Below, one piece after another: positions 13,451-26,636 of a DNA stretch of 64,000 bases. Under the pieces are notes generated by a model. It saw only the letters and a program-made list of their open reading frames with translations. It ran no database searches and had not been told where the DNA came from. The position numbers and the translations under genes are program-made. The DNA comes from Orthonyx spaldingii (taxonomy: Eukaryota; Chordata; Aves; Passeriformes; Orthonychidae): assembly GCA_013397795.1 (NCBI GenBank), contig VZTJ01000748.1, positions 2,090,648-2,154,647 on the forward strand, written 5' to 3'. The first letter of the stretch is position 1, and each line of letters starts with the position of its first letter.

Positions 13451-14574
13451 ATGTTGGTATCTCTATTTTTATATAACTAACATAGTTACTCCTAAGGCAT
13501 GTTCTGCACAGCCACCCTGCCTGTGGGTCCTTTTTCATTGGACTGCTACTGGTGTTAATTGCATTGCACTAAGGAGCATTTATTACAGGTACTCCAAGAG
13601 AACTCTTTCAGATGTTATAAAATACTGATTGTTTCTTTATCCTTAGTGTAAGATTAGCAGTAGTTGGAGTTAATTCCCAGCTAGTTGGGGTTAAGGATGT
13701 GTGGGGAGAAAAGGAAAATTTATACAGTTAGTAAGGACCAAGTTCTGCTCTCTATCAGACCAGCCTAATCTTGCTGGGTGCTGACTCCTGGGGCACATGT
13801 TAAAATAGAGATACTCCCTATATCCTTCTGGTGGCATTAGAGGTGGATGTAAACCTCCTGTTCAGGTGTGATGTTTTTCAAAAATTGGATGATGCTGCAC
13901 TACTAGCCTGCTGTGGAAAGGTGACATTGTAGTAAGTGGAGGGAAGGGCCAGTTAAAAGAAAGAAAAAGTATTTAGGCTTTTAGACTTCCCATGGTTTTA
14001 CTTTGTTTCTCCTTTTCAGTTAGATTCTTTTAGAGCTGAGTAAACCTTTTGTTTTCCAGCTTCTCCTTGAGTTCTAAGGTTTCACAGGGCAGTGAACCTC
14101 AGTTTAAAGCTTCTAATATCATATTTAAACTGCACTTACTCTGATTTAAAGTGCTGGTCTGGTGCAAAGTTACTTTGCAATCCAAATTTTCTCAAAAATA
14201 TTCTGCTGAGGTAACTTTGTCCCAGCTGGGCACCTTGTTCTGACTTTGTCAGCTCAGCTATTGCATGTCCTTCCACAGTTAGTGTAAAGCCACTGGGAAT
14301 TCTCTGTCGGCTGCTCTGAATCACTTGACAGAAAAACAGTCACAATCCTGCCCGTGGTCTGCATTCAGTTTGCAACCAACAGCCTGGATGCACCTAATGT
14401 AATACCCCTGTTGTAGACAGTGATTGTTGTTGAAGTTCTGGAAGATTTGAATACGTGCCTTGGGAAGGGAGGCAGACTTGCTGACAGGCATTATTTTGGA
14501 GGTGTTGGTGTTTCTATATAATGCCACAGATGCTGAGATAAGCCGCAAGCAATAAACTCTATCCTACAGAGATT

Positions 14575-14592
14575 ACTGTTTAATTAAACAGT
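14575..14592. repeat. 18-base perfect palindrome
   Basis: ACTGTTTAATTAAACAGT reads the same on both strands, with the centre AATT. Similarity stops at the flanks. Confidence 0.9.
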
Positions 14593-17500
14593 GAGTGACA
14601 AAATTAAACAACCCCTCAGCATCTACAAGAAACTAGTGGCAACATGGTAGGGAATTCCTTCAGCAGCATGGTCAAGGTCACTTAGCTCAATGTCCATACT
14701 GCCAGAATGGTACCTCTGTCTTTGGCCCCAGGTGTTTTTAAGGCAGTGGGCTCTGGCTATGTTCACCACCTCAGGGCAGGTCACTCCCAGCCCAGTAAAT
14801 CATGGGTCTGGCTGAGCTGGTGGCACAGCTGCAGGCAGGTGTGGGCAGAATTCAAGCCAGCTCATTTAAACCTCAGTCTTCTATGCCAGCTCTTCCATTT
14901 CCAGGCAGATGGATGTGGGGAGGAAGGTGGAACACTTGTCCTGAGACATGAGCTTGCTCTGCGTTTGTCAGAGGGTCCTACAAAAAAAAAAAGGGCCTTT
15001 GAATTAAAGGGTTGTAGACTTCATCAAGCTACTGGAAACCTCTAGCTACCCACATGTGCTGTGGGAGCTTGTCTGAGAGAGAGAGCCTTGTACAACCAGT
15101 CATCTGTGTTCCCCTAGTGAGTCGGATGCTGGGTTTTATCTACTTAAAGTGCAGTTCAGCCTGCTTGCTCTACGCCGACAAAAGTGCAGTTCTCTAAGGT
15201 TTGTTTTAAACCTTCATGTTGCATGTTGGAGGATCTAACAGGAAGGCATTCCCTGCTCTCTTAGGCCTTGGATCATATTGAAGCTGATGCTGATGCAAAA
15301 GAGCTGAGGAGAACAAGGTTCCGGGGGATTGTGCATAGCAATTGTTAGATGTGTCCATGCTTTTAATTTGTTAAAACATCTATAGACCTTTCGTATTTGT
15401 CTGGAAGAAGCTCAGGTTGTGTGCATTATTTAAAGCATTTCTGGCTTGCTTGAAGGCTTCTGGAGTGTTTGAATCTGCAGTCAGGGGCAGGCTCTTTGCT
15501 ACAGAACATCTTAAAGGCCAGTATCCTTTTGACCTGGTTATAGATTCCGGCAGGTCTGATCTGTTTCTTTACGCAATTCACCCATTTTTCTCTTTAGTAC
15601 TCTATTTCCTAAGAGCAGCACATCTCAATGTCCAGTGCCTAGTGATAAAGTTTTTAATACAACATAGATTGATACTGACACCAATAGCAGAATATAGGAA
15701 GTCAGTGCATTTTTCTCAGCCAGAGTTTCTTTCTGGCCATGAAACTGAGAAGATCCCTGGTGGTTTTATTGCACAGCATCCTAAGATCAGTGATACCATA
15801 CTCTGGAACATGTTTTTCCAGCCCTGCCTGTGCTGTTGCAGGGCCACTAAAGCAACCTATGAATCTGCTCAGTTGCCCCAGCTGTGCTGAGCTCTGGAGA
15901 TTGGCCACGTTCCTGAGCGCAAGTGAAATACCCCCCTGGAGGCTGTGTGGTTTGAGGAGAGGAAGGATGGCCTTTGGTGGATGCAGGCAGGCAGGGTGTT
16001 TTGCCCTCTCACACAGGAAGGGAAGAGGAGAGAAGAGCAGGAAGCTGCCTCGAGTGGGAGAGGGAACAGCACACGTCAGGCTGTTCTGTGAGCAAGTGCC
16101 AGAAGAGCTGCATCCAGCACTTGGGCATCCAAATCCTGGTCCTGGCTGCCAGGACTCATGCAGGTTGCTCCTCAGCAAGGCTTTGGCTGCAAAGCCAGGA
16201 GTTCCCAAGCCTTTTTGCGGAGAGAAAATATGGGAGACATATGTCAGTGACTTAAAGCTGGCTCCTGTTTTCCCAGGGCCAGTGAGATTTTATGGCAGGG
16301 AGGAAAAGGTGTGGGCAGTGCAGGCAGAGTGTGACATACTTCATCAGCTTCTGGGCGGTTGAATCTGAGACATCAGTTAGGTTCTACTCCCTCTTTTATC
16401 TCAGCTGTTTAATAAGCTGTTCATTTGGGCCACGAGCACCATTTTCCAACCAAAAAAATTGAGCTCATCCTTCCACACCCCATTAAATGTATTACAGGTT
16501 TCCACATTGGTTTCCTTAAATGCTGACAGAAAGTGGCAAATGGAGAACTGTAAGTATCCCCCTTTGGCTGACCACTGAGCAGCATAGAGAGCAATGCTGG
16601 GTCAAGCCAAGATAACTATTTCTGCCCAAGGAAGCCCTCTTCAGGTAGTACAAATCTGTGTTTTGGGTCTTACCCATGTGCTAGGAAGAAAAAGTATTAT
16701 GTACTTCCCAGAAGTGCAGGCAGATTCATCTTCTGCCAGGAAAGTTGGTAGTTTGACTCCCAGATCTTGCTGAGGAAAACTGCTGCTCAGCGTTACCAGA
16801 TGGGAATGTGTGGCTGGTAATTTGTAAAAAAAAAGGGCTCTTGTAAAAAAAAAGGACTCTTAGATCTTAGCATATGAAAGGAGAAGGCGCAATCAGGATT
16901 TATGGAAGCAAAATTGAAAGCCTCTAATAAAAAAGCACTCAGGGAGGTGTAGGAAGATGAGCCAAATGTTGATTTATTAACCATTTTTTGTTTCAGAAGA
17001 AATACTTGTGCTCAGGAAGAATAGCCTGATGGACAGTTTATATAAACAAGGCAGCAGTCCTTATCTGCCTTCTCAAAAGCAGAGTGCTGACAGCTCAGCT
17101 GGTTCTGCATGTCTGGTGAGGAGGCATGAGGAGGACGGTTTCAAAAGTGTCTTTGTCCTGTGTTCAGAAATGAGGATGTGTTGTAGTACAAACCTCTGAC
17201 TTATGCACTGCGGATTCCTGAGAGCAGGACATTGAGAGGGGCTTGATGCCAGCACACGGGGCTCAATTTTGAGAGAATAGTTTTCATTGCTGAAGTCACT
17301 TTTGGGTACCTCTGGGGATTGGAGCTGGGCTACGCTCAAATTAACTGGAAATCATGGGAGAGAAATAGCACATTCAGGATCTGTTAGTCAGAGTTAGAGC
17401 TGTGTTGTGTCCATCTCTGTGGCTCTCCCAGCAGGATATGCCCAGGATCAGCTCTGAGGCTGTTCCACAGCAAGATATGGAATGCCGTTGCATTTACAGT

Positions 17501-20500
17501 GTATTTTCATGCAGTGGTGTTACTTGCTCAGATCCCTTACCGTTTGAAAGCATTACTGATGCATGTTTGCTGTAGATTGAGTTTCTCCCACAACAAGGAT
17601 AGCCATCCCAAAGTCTTCTAATGTGTGCGTGCCCTCCAAAGGCTTGGTATTACTCTGGGAAGCTCTGATGGTTTCAGCAGTGCATTTCTTAGGCTCTGAG
17701 CAGCGTGTCATGCACCACTTACTGCTGAAAATACAGCTGCAGTGCCAGCTGGAACGGGCAGGGCAGTAAGTGCTGTGTAACAGCAGGGTGTGAGCAAGGA
17801 AGGGAGTGTTTGCTGTTATTGACTCTTCTTTTCCAATTACAAAACATTCTTCTTATTTAAAAGGCAGTTGTAATAGCGAATGTTAAAGGTATTTTTTAAT
17901 ATTAGAACTTTAGTTAATAATAAAGTCATAAAAACTTGAAAGTGTCTAGATGTTCAAAGACCAACTATCGTATTCAGGAGGGAGTTCCTGAGAATGTAAC
18001 ACAAGGTCACACATTGTAAATATAATTTGTTACAATTGATTTATTATTATTTTGGCTGCAATTCAAGGGCTGCAATCAAAGACTTTTGTGTTTACCTCAG
18101 AAAAAAAAATCTTTATTGAGATACCTTTCTCTCCTTTTTTGCCTTTCCACCGTCCCCATTGAATTTCTGTTCCATATGATTGAGAGTATGGGCTGACTTG
18201 AGGTTTCTTTCCATTATTTTTTCAATTATATACACTAAGAACTTTATGCAATTTGAAAATCTGACAGGTCTGCTTGTGTAATCCCTGTAAGTCAAGCTGA
18301 TGGGTATTTGGAGTAATATATATAAGGTAGTGTCTGAATTTCTTACCAGATATAAAATTCAGTCTCCTCTTTTCTTGCTATTGTACACTTGCATTGCTGT
18401 AAAAAGGAAGGGACTACTTGGATAGAAATGGGAAATGACCTTATTATACAATAATATCCTCATTTTTCAGCATGATTTTCAGTGGCTTTAGACCTCCCAC
18501 CACAGTGTCAGTGGAGTAAGGGCACATTATGTGGAGAAAGCAGCTCCTACATCTGCTATGGAGATGGGCATCATAAATCAGCTCCTGATGAAAAGCTGTG
18601 AGACCCTAGGCCCTGGGCTTTGTCCCTTGTCACTGGCAGATAGATACCATGTTCAAACAGTGACCCGTGCAAACAAGGAGTAAGAAGAACAATTTAGCCA
18701 TTGATGCAAAACAAATGAGCAGCTTCTTCCCTCTCAGCAAGCTGAGTGTTGTTATTCAAAACATACACCACAGGGAGAGCTCTCCTTTCTACTCCTGTCC
18801 TTTGGGCTGTTGCAGCAGTAAGACATCATCTGATATGTTGTGTGTTTGGGGTTTATTTTTATATTCTGTGTATTTGGATGCTCTTTTCTTGGTGTTTCTT
18901 CTTGTTTTCTTGGGATTTGCATGTTGAGGAGCTGGGGAAGATGGCAGTGTAGCATAGGGTTTACTCTGGGGTCCCAGCATGGAGCTGGGGCAGAGTGGAG
19001 GTTGGGGTTTAGGAGGCAGATTGGAAGCTGTCATGTTCCCCCACTCCCAGCTTCATCTTTCCCTGCCTCTCTGTCCACATCACAGCCTACATGCCTGTGC
19101 ACCATCCCCAGTGAGAAAATCCTCTCTGTTGCAAGGGAAATTTATTTGCCTGGAAATAAATAACTAAAGCAAGAAGAATGGCTGGAACAAGGAGCAGTAT
19201 GCAGCCATCACATTTCTGTGTTTTCCCCTAAGAAAACCCCGGGGTTTATTTCTTGCAGCAGGATGTGTCTGTGTGCACCACAGGTTGTCTCTATCAGCCT
19301 GGGCTGAGGGCTCTGGTACCATTCATCTCTCCTCTGTTCAGCCAACAGCTGGAGAGAGGATGTTGCTTTTGGGGAACCCCCTTCTCTCTGTCTCTGTCAC
19401 TCTGCCAAGATGCAGAGTAAGTTTTGAAAGCCCTAAAAGTCTGTGGCCGAGGCTGATGAAGGGGGGCTATTCCTGATGCTTTATGTGTGACTGGTGTGGT
19501 CAGATGCTGTGCAAGCAGTCAGAGCTGGTGGTGCTGAAGAGGGTCCAGCAGGTCAGCTTTTAGGAAATAAGGACCTGACTGTTTCATGAACAACCACACT
19601 AAATATTAGCTGGAAGCACTCACTGTGACTTTGGTAGATTTGGGCTCAGCCTCTGAGTAGTTAGCTAGTAGATAAGAAATTTGCAATGTGTATTCTAGCT
19701 GATCTGCATTATAGCCTTCAGATCAGAAAAGCAGTCTCTATTTAGAAAAAGCAGTCTGTAATGATATACTTAATATTTATCTTGGCAGCAAGTAGACAAC
19801 TATATATTTCATACTCAGAAAGGTACAAAACTGCTGAAGTCCATTAGATTAAATCAAATGTAGAGACATGGCAAAGGATCCAGGCAGTGCCAGAGAGTTA
19901 GAGAATAACCCATAAAGCAAGAATTCTTATAGAGGTAATTGCTGAATACCATGCCATTGCTGGCAGCAGCACAATTTCATCTGGCTTTGACATTTCTGAG
20001 CTTGTGTGTAGAGGCCCAGCATGAACCATTTGGGAGGGGATGCTGCATGCTGGCTCCCAGAGTGGAGGGTGGCTTTCCCTTGCTTCCTGCCAGTGTGGTG
20101 CTACTGCCTTGGACTTCAAATGCTTGTGGTTTTCAATCAGGGGCACTTTGATATGCACCCCTTGGAGCAGAGCTTTAGTGGCTGGAAGGTTTTATTTACA
20201 ACCTGTCAGAGGAAATCTCAGTGGAGAGAGCTGCTGGATGCGTAGTACATGGGGGAAGGGAGAATTAAGGAACAGCATAGAGTGGAGATGATTTGACAGA
20301 CAGAGGCTGCCTGGAGACAGAAATTGTACTCAGGTAATGTGAAAACTGTAGTCTTGTGATGTCCATACATACCTTTGCTGTTACTTTCAGTTTTGACCAT
20401 TTCTTGGGCATGATTTGACTATGGCAGTGTTTATACTACAGAATGTTTTTGCAAAACAGCGATGGTAATTAAAGTTACCACTGACACAACCCAACTTCCT

Positions 20501-21540
20501 ACCCCAGTATAACCATTGGGTTCAGAAAAAAACGTGAAAAAATCTTGTTGAGAACTGTTTTTCCTTGCCTAAGTAGGTATGTGAGTGCCTGGGAGAGTTA
20601 ACAAAATAGGAAATTATTAAAGACAGCCTATGAAACTGGATGTTGTTCAAATGAAGATGGTGTAATCCCTTGTTTATCAATGGAGTCTCTTTGTCTGTCG
20701 AAAGATGAAACTGGAAAGGGGAGGGGGACAATGCTTCTCCCCACACACTCCTAGTGATTTTCTTTTGAAAGCGTATCTTGATTGGAACAGAACTGTAACA
20801 GTTAGATTATTATAGTCATGATTCTTCCTCCTGTGTTTTCAAAAACATGTGTTTGTTTCACTCAGAGTGTGGCATCCTTGCCTGTCTCACACATGGATTT
20901 AGATACAGGAGTATCTTTTTTGTCAGGATCTGTGTTTCTCCCAAATGCTGCACTCACCGAAGTGCAGCTGGCAGGGTGGGCGGCAGCAGTTTGCATTTGT
21001 AATACCATAAATGACATGCTGAATGAAAATTCCTGCCAGTATGTAACACTTATGAGTCAAAGCCGGATACTGGATGTATTTTTTTTGTTTTAGCCCCACT
21101 GTCACTTGCACAAGCAGAAAGCTTTTCAGAGGAAGAACATCCCCCAGGTCCTGTTCTGGGGTTCAGTCATTGTATAGGAACAGAATCAACCTTCTGCTCT
21201 AAGATCACATATTCTCATGGGACTCTGATGTCTTCTTTTTCCTCAAATCATTTCCCGCCTTCTCTGGTGTGTTCAAAAATGCTAACAATTTTCTTTAAAA
21301 GTTTAATCCTTCTGCTAAGTGCCTGCCCTCTCTGTTGTTAGGAGTGAAAGCCAGGCTGGGTGAAGGATGTGCTGTACCTGGGAATTACATGTCTATCAGG
21401 AAGATTCCTCACATACTTCTGAGTGAAGGAGCACAGGGGTCAGGATTTTAAAAGAAATGAGCTCTTGGATTTTAATGCTTATAAGTGATTATGCAGTGTT
21501 ATTGCATGACTGAAGTGTGTGGCATTTCTGTTGCTGACAG

Positions 21541-21622
21541 GGAAGGCCGCTCTAATGCTCACATTAAAGGAGATTACCAAAGAATCGGCGATGTTATGCT
21601 AAAGAACATTCAGAGTATGAAG
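21541..21622 (+). CDS. FARP1: FARP1 exon: DH domain, third part
   Basis: One base completes the split Trp, then 27 codons EGRSNAHIKGDYQRIGDVML and KNIQSMK, phase 0 at the end. Acceptor 'ttgctgacag', donor 'gtagga'. DYQRIGDVMLKNI is strongly conserved in FARP1. Confidence 0.97.
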
Positions 21623-24265
21623 GTAGGAATGATCCTATAACTATTACACTTTGACATGGATTAACATTAGCATGCTTTTAATTTTCAAGTGATGTTGCCT
21701 CTTGTGCTGGTTTTTGCCAATTGTAATCAAGGCTTATGCTATGAAAGTTTCCTTTGATGACGTAGCAAGCATTTGGTGAGCCCTGGAATTTCAGAACTGC
21801 AAGCTGATTTTAAATTGTCCAGCCCCTTTCCTCCACTCTCCTAATACAGAAGCAGCTAACACAAAAGTTCAGGAATATTTCATTTCCAGCTTTTTTCCTT
21901 CAAATAAGAAGGCAAAACATTGGAATTTGTGTGGTTGAAGAGACTGTTCAAATGCTGAGTGTGCCTACTTTTTCATGCAAATGTTCATGTTAAGATATTG
22001 CAGTATTAGTGACCGTAAGCTGGATATTGATTGGACTTGGGAAAGTTATATTTTTGCACTATGGTGCCAAGTTAGGTGAAAGGTTTTTGAATCATGCGAA
22101 TAATTGCCTCTGATCCCTTTAAAACTAGAAGTAAAAACACATGTATGAACCATAAATCTAGGTGTAATGTTCAGTAGACCTTGCAACTGTTCTTGGTCTG
22201 GCCAGAGCAATATTCTTCATGCTCTGTGTTACTGAGAAAACAGCGTGGAATGCAGGCAGGAGAGCCTGTGAAAACCCTACAGACTTGTACAGTATGGATG
22301 TAAGCTCACCTTACTGTAATGCATCTACACATCCAGGTCGGTGTGGGGCAAAACATGGCAATTCACCTTCAGCATGTGGATCTCAGAGTGAGTTTGAAAC
22401 TCTCCAATAAATCTTTCCTTGGGGATGGCCACTTAGGCCTTCTGCAGTTAGTAAATGGAGCAGCCTTGAGTCCTTGGCTGGAGGAAAGGGCAGTTTAATC
22501 ATTACAGCTCTCCCAAGATGTTCGTTAGGACTCGGTTTATCTTTTAGAAGGACAGAGAGAGATGCGGGGAAGCGAAGTGACGCACAAGCGATTATATGGC
22601 AGATCAGGAAAAGGGAACATAGAAATCTCGACTTACCATCCCCAACATAGACAGCCTTGTCACCAATAAGGCAGCCTTACTCTCTCTGCACTGTACTTAG
22701 CCAGGAACTGGTGGTTTTCCCTCAAGATGTAATTGAGATGCATTGAACGAAACGTAGAGGGGACTTTTCTAACTCCATCTCTGCACTCAGGAAGTATGCA
22801 TCTCTTCACAAAGTTTTTAGAATGCCAGAGAGCTTCTGACAGACTTTGCCTCTGCTCTTGGTACCTTGCAACATTAAACTGTCTGTCCTTTGCTGTCTGC
22901 AGGTCCTTCTGGGGCACTAGTCTAAAGGCAGTGTACAGTCCTCACTGTTACTTAGACCTGGCAGCGTGCTTTCACCTTTTTCCTTTTCTCTTTCCCATTA
23001 GAGGGTTTTACTTCTTTGCTTTGAGATCCACCACCACTGATGAACTGATATGTGGAGGAAAGAGGCAAAAGCTAGTTTAACTTAAAAGAACTGCACAAGA
23101 AACAATAAAGTTAGTTAAAACTATACTTATTTATCATGAGAAAAGATCTGCAAACTGACACTATTTGTTTCATTAGCATAGGAAAGAAGTTAAGAGCAAG
23201 TTATTAATGGGCAGCCTCTGTAGCAGTCCAGAGGGTCTGCTGTATTTTTTCCTGAGTCACAGACTTGTAAAATGAATATGCGGTGTGTGGAGGAAGCAGC
23301 TTGGCTCTAGGGAAGGTATGTTTCTGGTAAACATGTCACAAATCACAGGAGAGAGAGAGTTGACTGAAAATGTGTCAAAAAGCACAAGCTTCAGATTAAG
23401 CCAGAATGTCTTCTCAAGTCCATTCAATTTATGCATTCAGTTTCTTTTTGCTGCTGCTTAATATTCTGCCATATACTGGAAAAATTCAGTTGGCTCAGAG
23501 AAGCTCTGTACATCCTGAAGAACCAGTTCACCACAAGTAATTTCCTGTATAAACTGTTAAAAAAATTACTGCTGAATTGTTTTAGGGGGAGTTGTGAATA
23601 TCTGTGATGCTGAGACCTAAATGGAGTTACATATTTCAAGCAAACCTCATTCCTTGTTGGTGTGCAGCACCCCTGCTGCCAGTGGGATTATTTAGAGACT
23701 GCACTAAGGAGAAGAAGATATAGTGCAAGGATGAAGAGCTTGTAACATACCCATTCCTGTCAGGCAACACCTCTGGTTTTGTGTTTGTTCAGTTTCCCAA
23801 GAGTTGCAACTTCTCATTAATAAGAGGAGAGCAGAAGCTAGAAGTCCATTTGCCTGCATCTCAGTTCCCCAAAACAACCTAAGGGGAAACTGGGGCATCT
23901 AAATCACTTCATCCTTTTAGAAAATCCCATTCACATTTTTTGGCTGTCTCCATTGCACCTACTTTCATGAGCTGTGTTCACGTCATCTCCTTGCCTTTGG
24001 ATTTGTCACTGAAAAGAGACTCAGTTTTGTTGAATCACGTACTTTTGTTTTCCCGGGAATGCAGAGGGGGTGGAGGTGTCTACTTCAAATGAGTAATGCC
24101 TTTTTTCTGTGGCAAGTGAATATCAGAGCCATTGTGTTGTACAGTGATTTTGTTTGCAAAATCCCCACTGCTTTGCTAGTTGGATGTTTTATTGGATTAG
24201 GTATGGGCTGAGTCATGTCTCTCAGTGATTGTTAAGAGCATCCTCTTTCCTTTCATGCATAAAAG
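21623..24265 (+). other. FARP1 intron, 2.6 kb
   Basis: Unique AT-rich sequence, no recognisable repeat or gene. Confidence 0.85.
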
Positions 24266-24503
24266 CAACTGACAATTCACCTGCGAAAGCACAATGAGAT
24301 TTTAATGGAGTTGGAGAATGGGATCAAGAACTCTCGCAAGCTGGAGACCTTTTGCAGAGATTTTGAACTACAGAAAGTCTGCTACTTGCCTCTCAATACC
24401 TTCCTTCTCAGACCTTTACACAGGCTTATGCACTACAAGCAGATAATGGAGAGGCTTTGCAAGCACTACCCTCCAAGCCACATAGACTTCAGGGATTCAA
24501 GAG
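24266..24503 (+). CDS. FARP1: FARP1 exon: DH domain core including CR3 helix
   Basis: Seventy-nine codons plus one base. Contains ELENGIKNSRKLETFCRDFE and CYLPLNTFLLRPLHRLMHYK, then MERLCKHYPPSHIDFRDSR. LLRPLHRLMHYK is the conserved region 3 helix of DH domains that forms the GTPase-binding groove. The acceptor is 'gcataaaag', an AAG type, less common than CAG or TAG; the donor is 'gtaagg'. Confidence 0.97.
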
Positions 24504-26505
24504 GTAAGGAAGAGAAAAGACGTCAGTTCCTGGAGCTGGGGAATGGCATCCAAATCCATTAGAGGTGTATGGCTGGAGAAAAAAAATCTGTTTTTTTAAG
24601 CCTACATCAAAATAGGATTGAGTTGCAAAACCCAGCACTCAGAACGCCATAAACAGTAGGATTAAGGCTACTCTTCTATACACATTATGCCATAGTCTAG
24701 GCAGGTACTTGGAAGAGAATTCTGCTGGGGGTTATTAAACACACAGAAATGACAGCAGGTTCAGGAAGCCTCTTGAACTGAAAACAGTTGGGAGGTTGGG
24801 CGAGAGTACAGGGAACATACCATATGTGCTTGTGTTGTTCCTAGCTTTCCCTAGAGTTCCTCTAATAACACAAAATACTAGCCCAGGTGAACTCTTGGTC
24901 TGACCCAGTAGGGCTGCTGTTATTATGTCTTTAAGTGTTATTTGCTTTTTTTTCAAGACATACAGTTTGCTCTGTTGTCATTTCCGTGATCTGTTTCAGG
25001 AGCTCAAAGCAGCCAGCATGAGTTGGTTTGGGGTTGTTTTTTTTTTTAAACATGAAGAAATTACCCTCCTGTAGCCTGAAAACCCTGCCTGACATTTCTT
25101 TCTGCTGGTTTATTCCCCTTCCTCCTTGCCCCCATCCCCCTCACCTGTTGTAAGCTGTGTATGTTTAAGGATAACTCCATTATCTGTACAGCTTTGGTGC
25201 AGATCCATGGAAGAACTTGGGCAAGGAGCAGTGCTCAGCATGACTGCTCCCAGCCATAAGGTGTGAGCTGAGCTCCTGCAGATTCTGTGGGATGAGACCC
25301 ACAGCAGGCAGTGCACAGAATGCAGCTAACCTGCCCTGTGGCAATAGGAAATGCCACAGACGCCTGTGACACTGGAGTGCTGTGTGACACAGATGTTGGC
25401 CCAAATGTCGCTGCTGCCTGAATGGTCTCAAACAAGGCAGCAAGTAGTGCCTGCATTTCTTTCAGCCAAGGCTAGAGGATGAGGATGATGTGTGCATTCT
25501 CCTCTCCCTGGAGAGTAGCAGTCTGATTCCTGCTCCACTTTTGAAATGAATACAAACATAGGTTTCACGGGTGAAAATAAGAGAACATGAGAAGGACAGT
25601 GTGACTTAGAGACACCATCACTCTGGGATCAGTCTCTTACTGACGTGTTTGCAGATTCTTCTTAAAGGTCAGAGTCTAAAGGAAGCAAAAAAAAGTGAAT
25701 TGAATCCCAGAAGAGAGCATAGGTCTTGCACTGTCAGGTGGATAAACTGTGTACTGAGCAATGATGTAAGAAGGAAGATGGAACTACTGTTACTGTTCAC
25801 GTGACTGTGGTTTTTTACACAAATGGCTATAACTGCTCTTCTGGCACTGAAGTCAGCCAGTGTCTTTGGCCCATTCAGAGAGTGCCCACCCATCCAGGTG
25901 TATCAAGGCTGGTGCTCTCATACATGATGGCACAGGGGGTTGGTAGTGTCTTTGGAGAGAATGAAGGAGAGCTGTGAGGTGGCTCAGTGATGTGCAGCCC
26001 TTTGGTTGTTCTCTTTGATGGGACTGAGGACAAAGCCCAGGATGTTTGCCATATGAAATGATACAGTAAGTGACACTGCCATTTCCTGCTGTTTTCAAAT
26101 ATGGACCTGAGTGCTGCAAGCAGGGGGGAAATTGCTTTTTTTTTCAAGCATTAAGAACATCCCTACATTGATAGGAGTTGTAGGAATTTAAGTCCTTTAT
26201 GAGAACCCATTCGTTGGTGCTCTGGATTGACCCTACTGTTTTTATACAGTTCCTGTGGCTATAACAGAGCAAACTTTTGGTTTAGGAAATAGACTGTCTC
26301 TTCATCACAATACTCCACCCCTTCCACTGTAAAAGATGATGTGCAGAGTTTGTGTGGGTTTTAATCTGCCTGAGTAGCTTTATGATCTAGAGGAGAAGAG
26401 TAGCACGAGAAGGTTCATGAGCTGGGTACTGCCAACAAAAGCTATATTTCTTTTTGAACATTCTTGTAAATTTTTAATAAGCACTTTATGGATTTGTCCA
26501 TCTAG
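24504..26505 (+). other. FARP1 intron, 2.0 kb
   Basis: Unique sequence. Short open frames on the minus strand near 25110-25456 and 25669-26147 have no homology or splice structure. Confidence 0.85.
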
Positions 26506-26636
26506 CTGCTTTGGCTGAGATTTCTGAAATGGTGGCTCAACTCCATGGCAATATGATAAAGATGGAGAACTTCCAGAAGCTGCATGAACTGAAGAAAGAC
26601 TTGATAGGCATGGACAATCTGGTGATCCCAGGAAGG
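26506..26636 (+). CDS. FARP1: FARP1 exon: end of DH domain (alpha-6 helix)
   Basis: Two bases complete an Ala codon, then ALAEISEMVAQLHGNMIK, MENFQKLHELKKDL and NLVIPGR, phase 0. Acceptor 'ccatctag', donor 'gtaggt'. In the known FARP structure this last DH helix lies over the substrate site in the autoinhibited form. Confidence 0.97.

Larger units (their letters stand above)
12366..21540 (+). other. FARP1 intron, 9.2 kb, largest complete intron of this gene in the window
   Basis: No exon with matching phase and homology was found. It contains an AT dinucleotide run at 13419-13450, an 18-base perfect palindrome at 14575-14592 and a short tandem duplication with A-runs at 16822-16862. The G+C-richer patch around 15700-16360 has overlapping long open frames on both strands, but no protein similarity I recognise. 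Confidence 0.75.

Noticed and set aside
15702..16362. Long overlapping open frames on both strands (168 and 207 codons).
   Set aside because: Both strands are open because the patch is G+C-richer with few TA-containing codons. There is no similarity to known proteins and no splice signals in phase.
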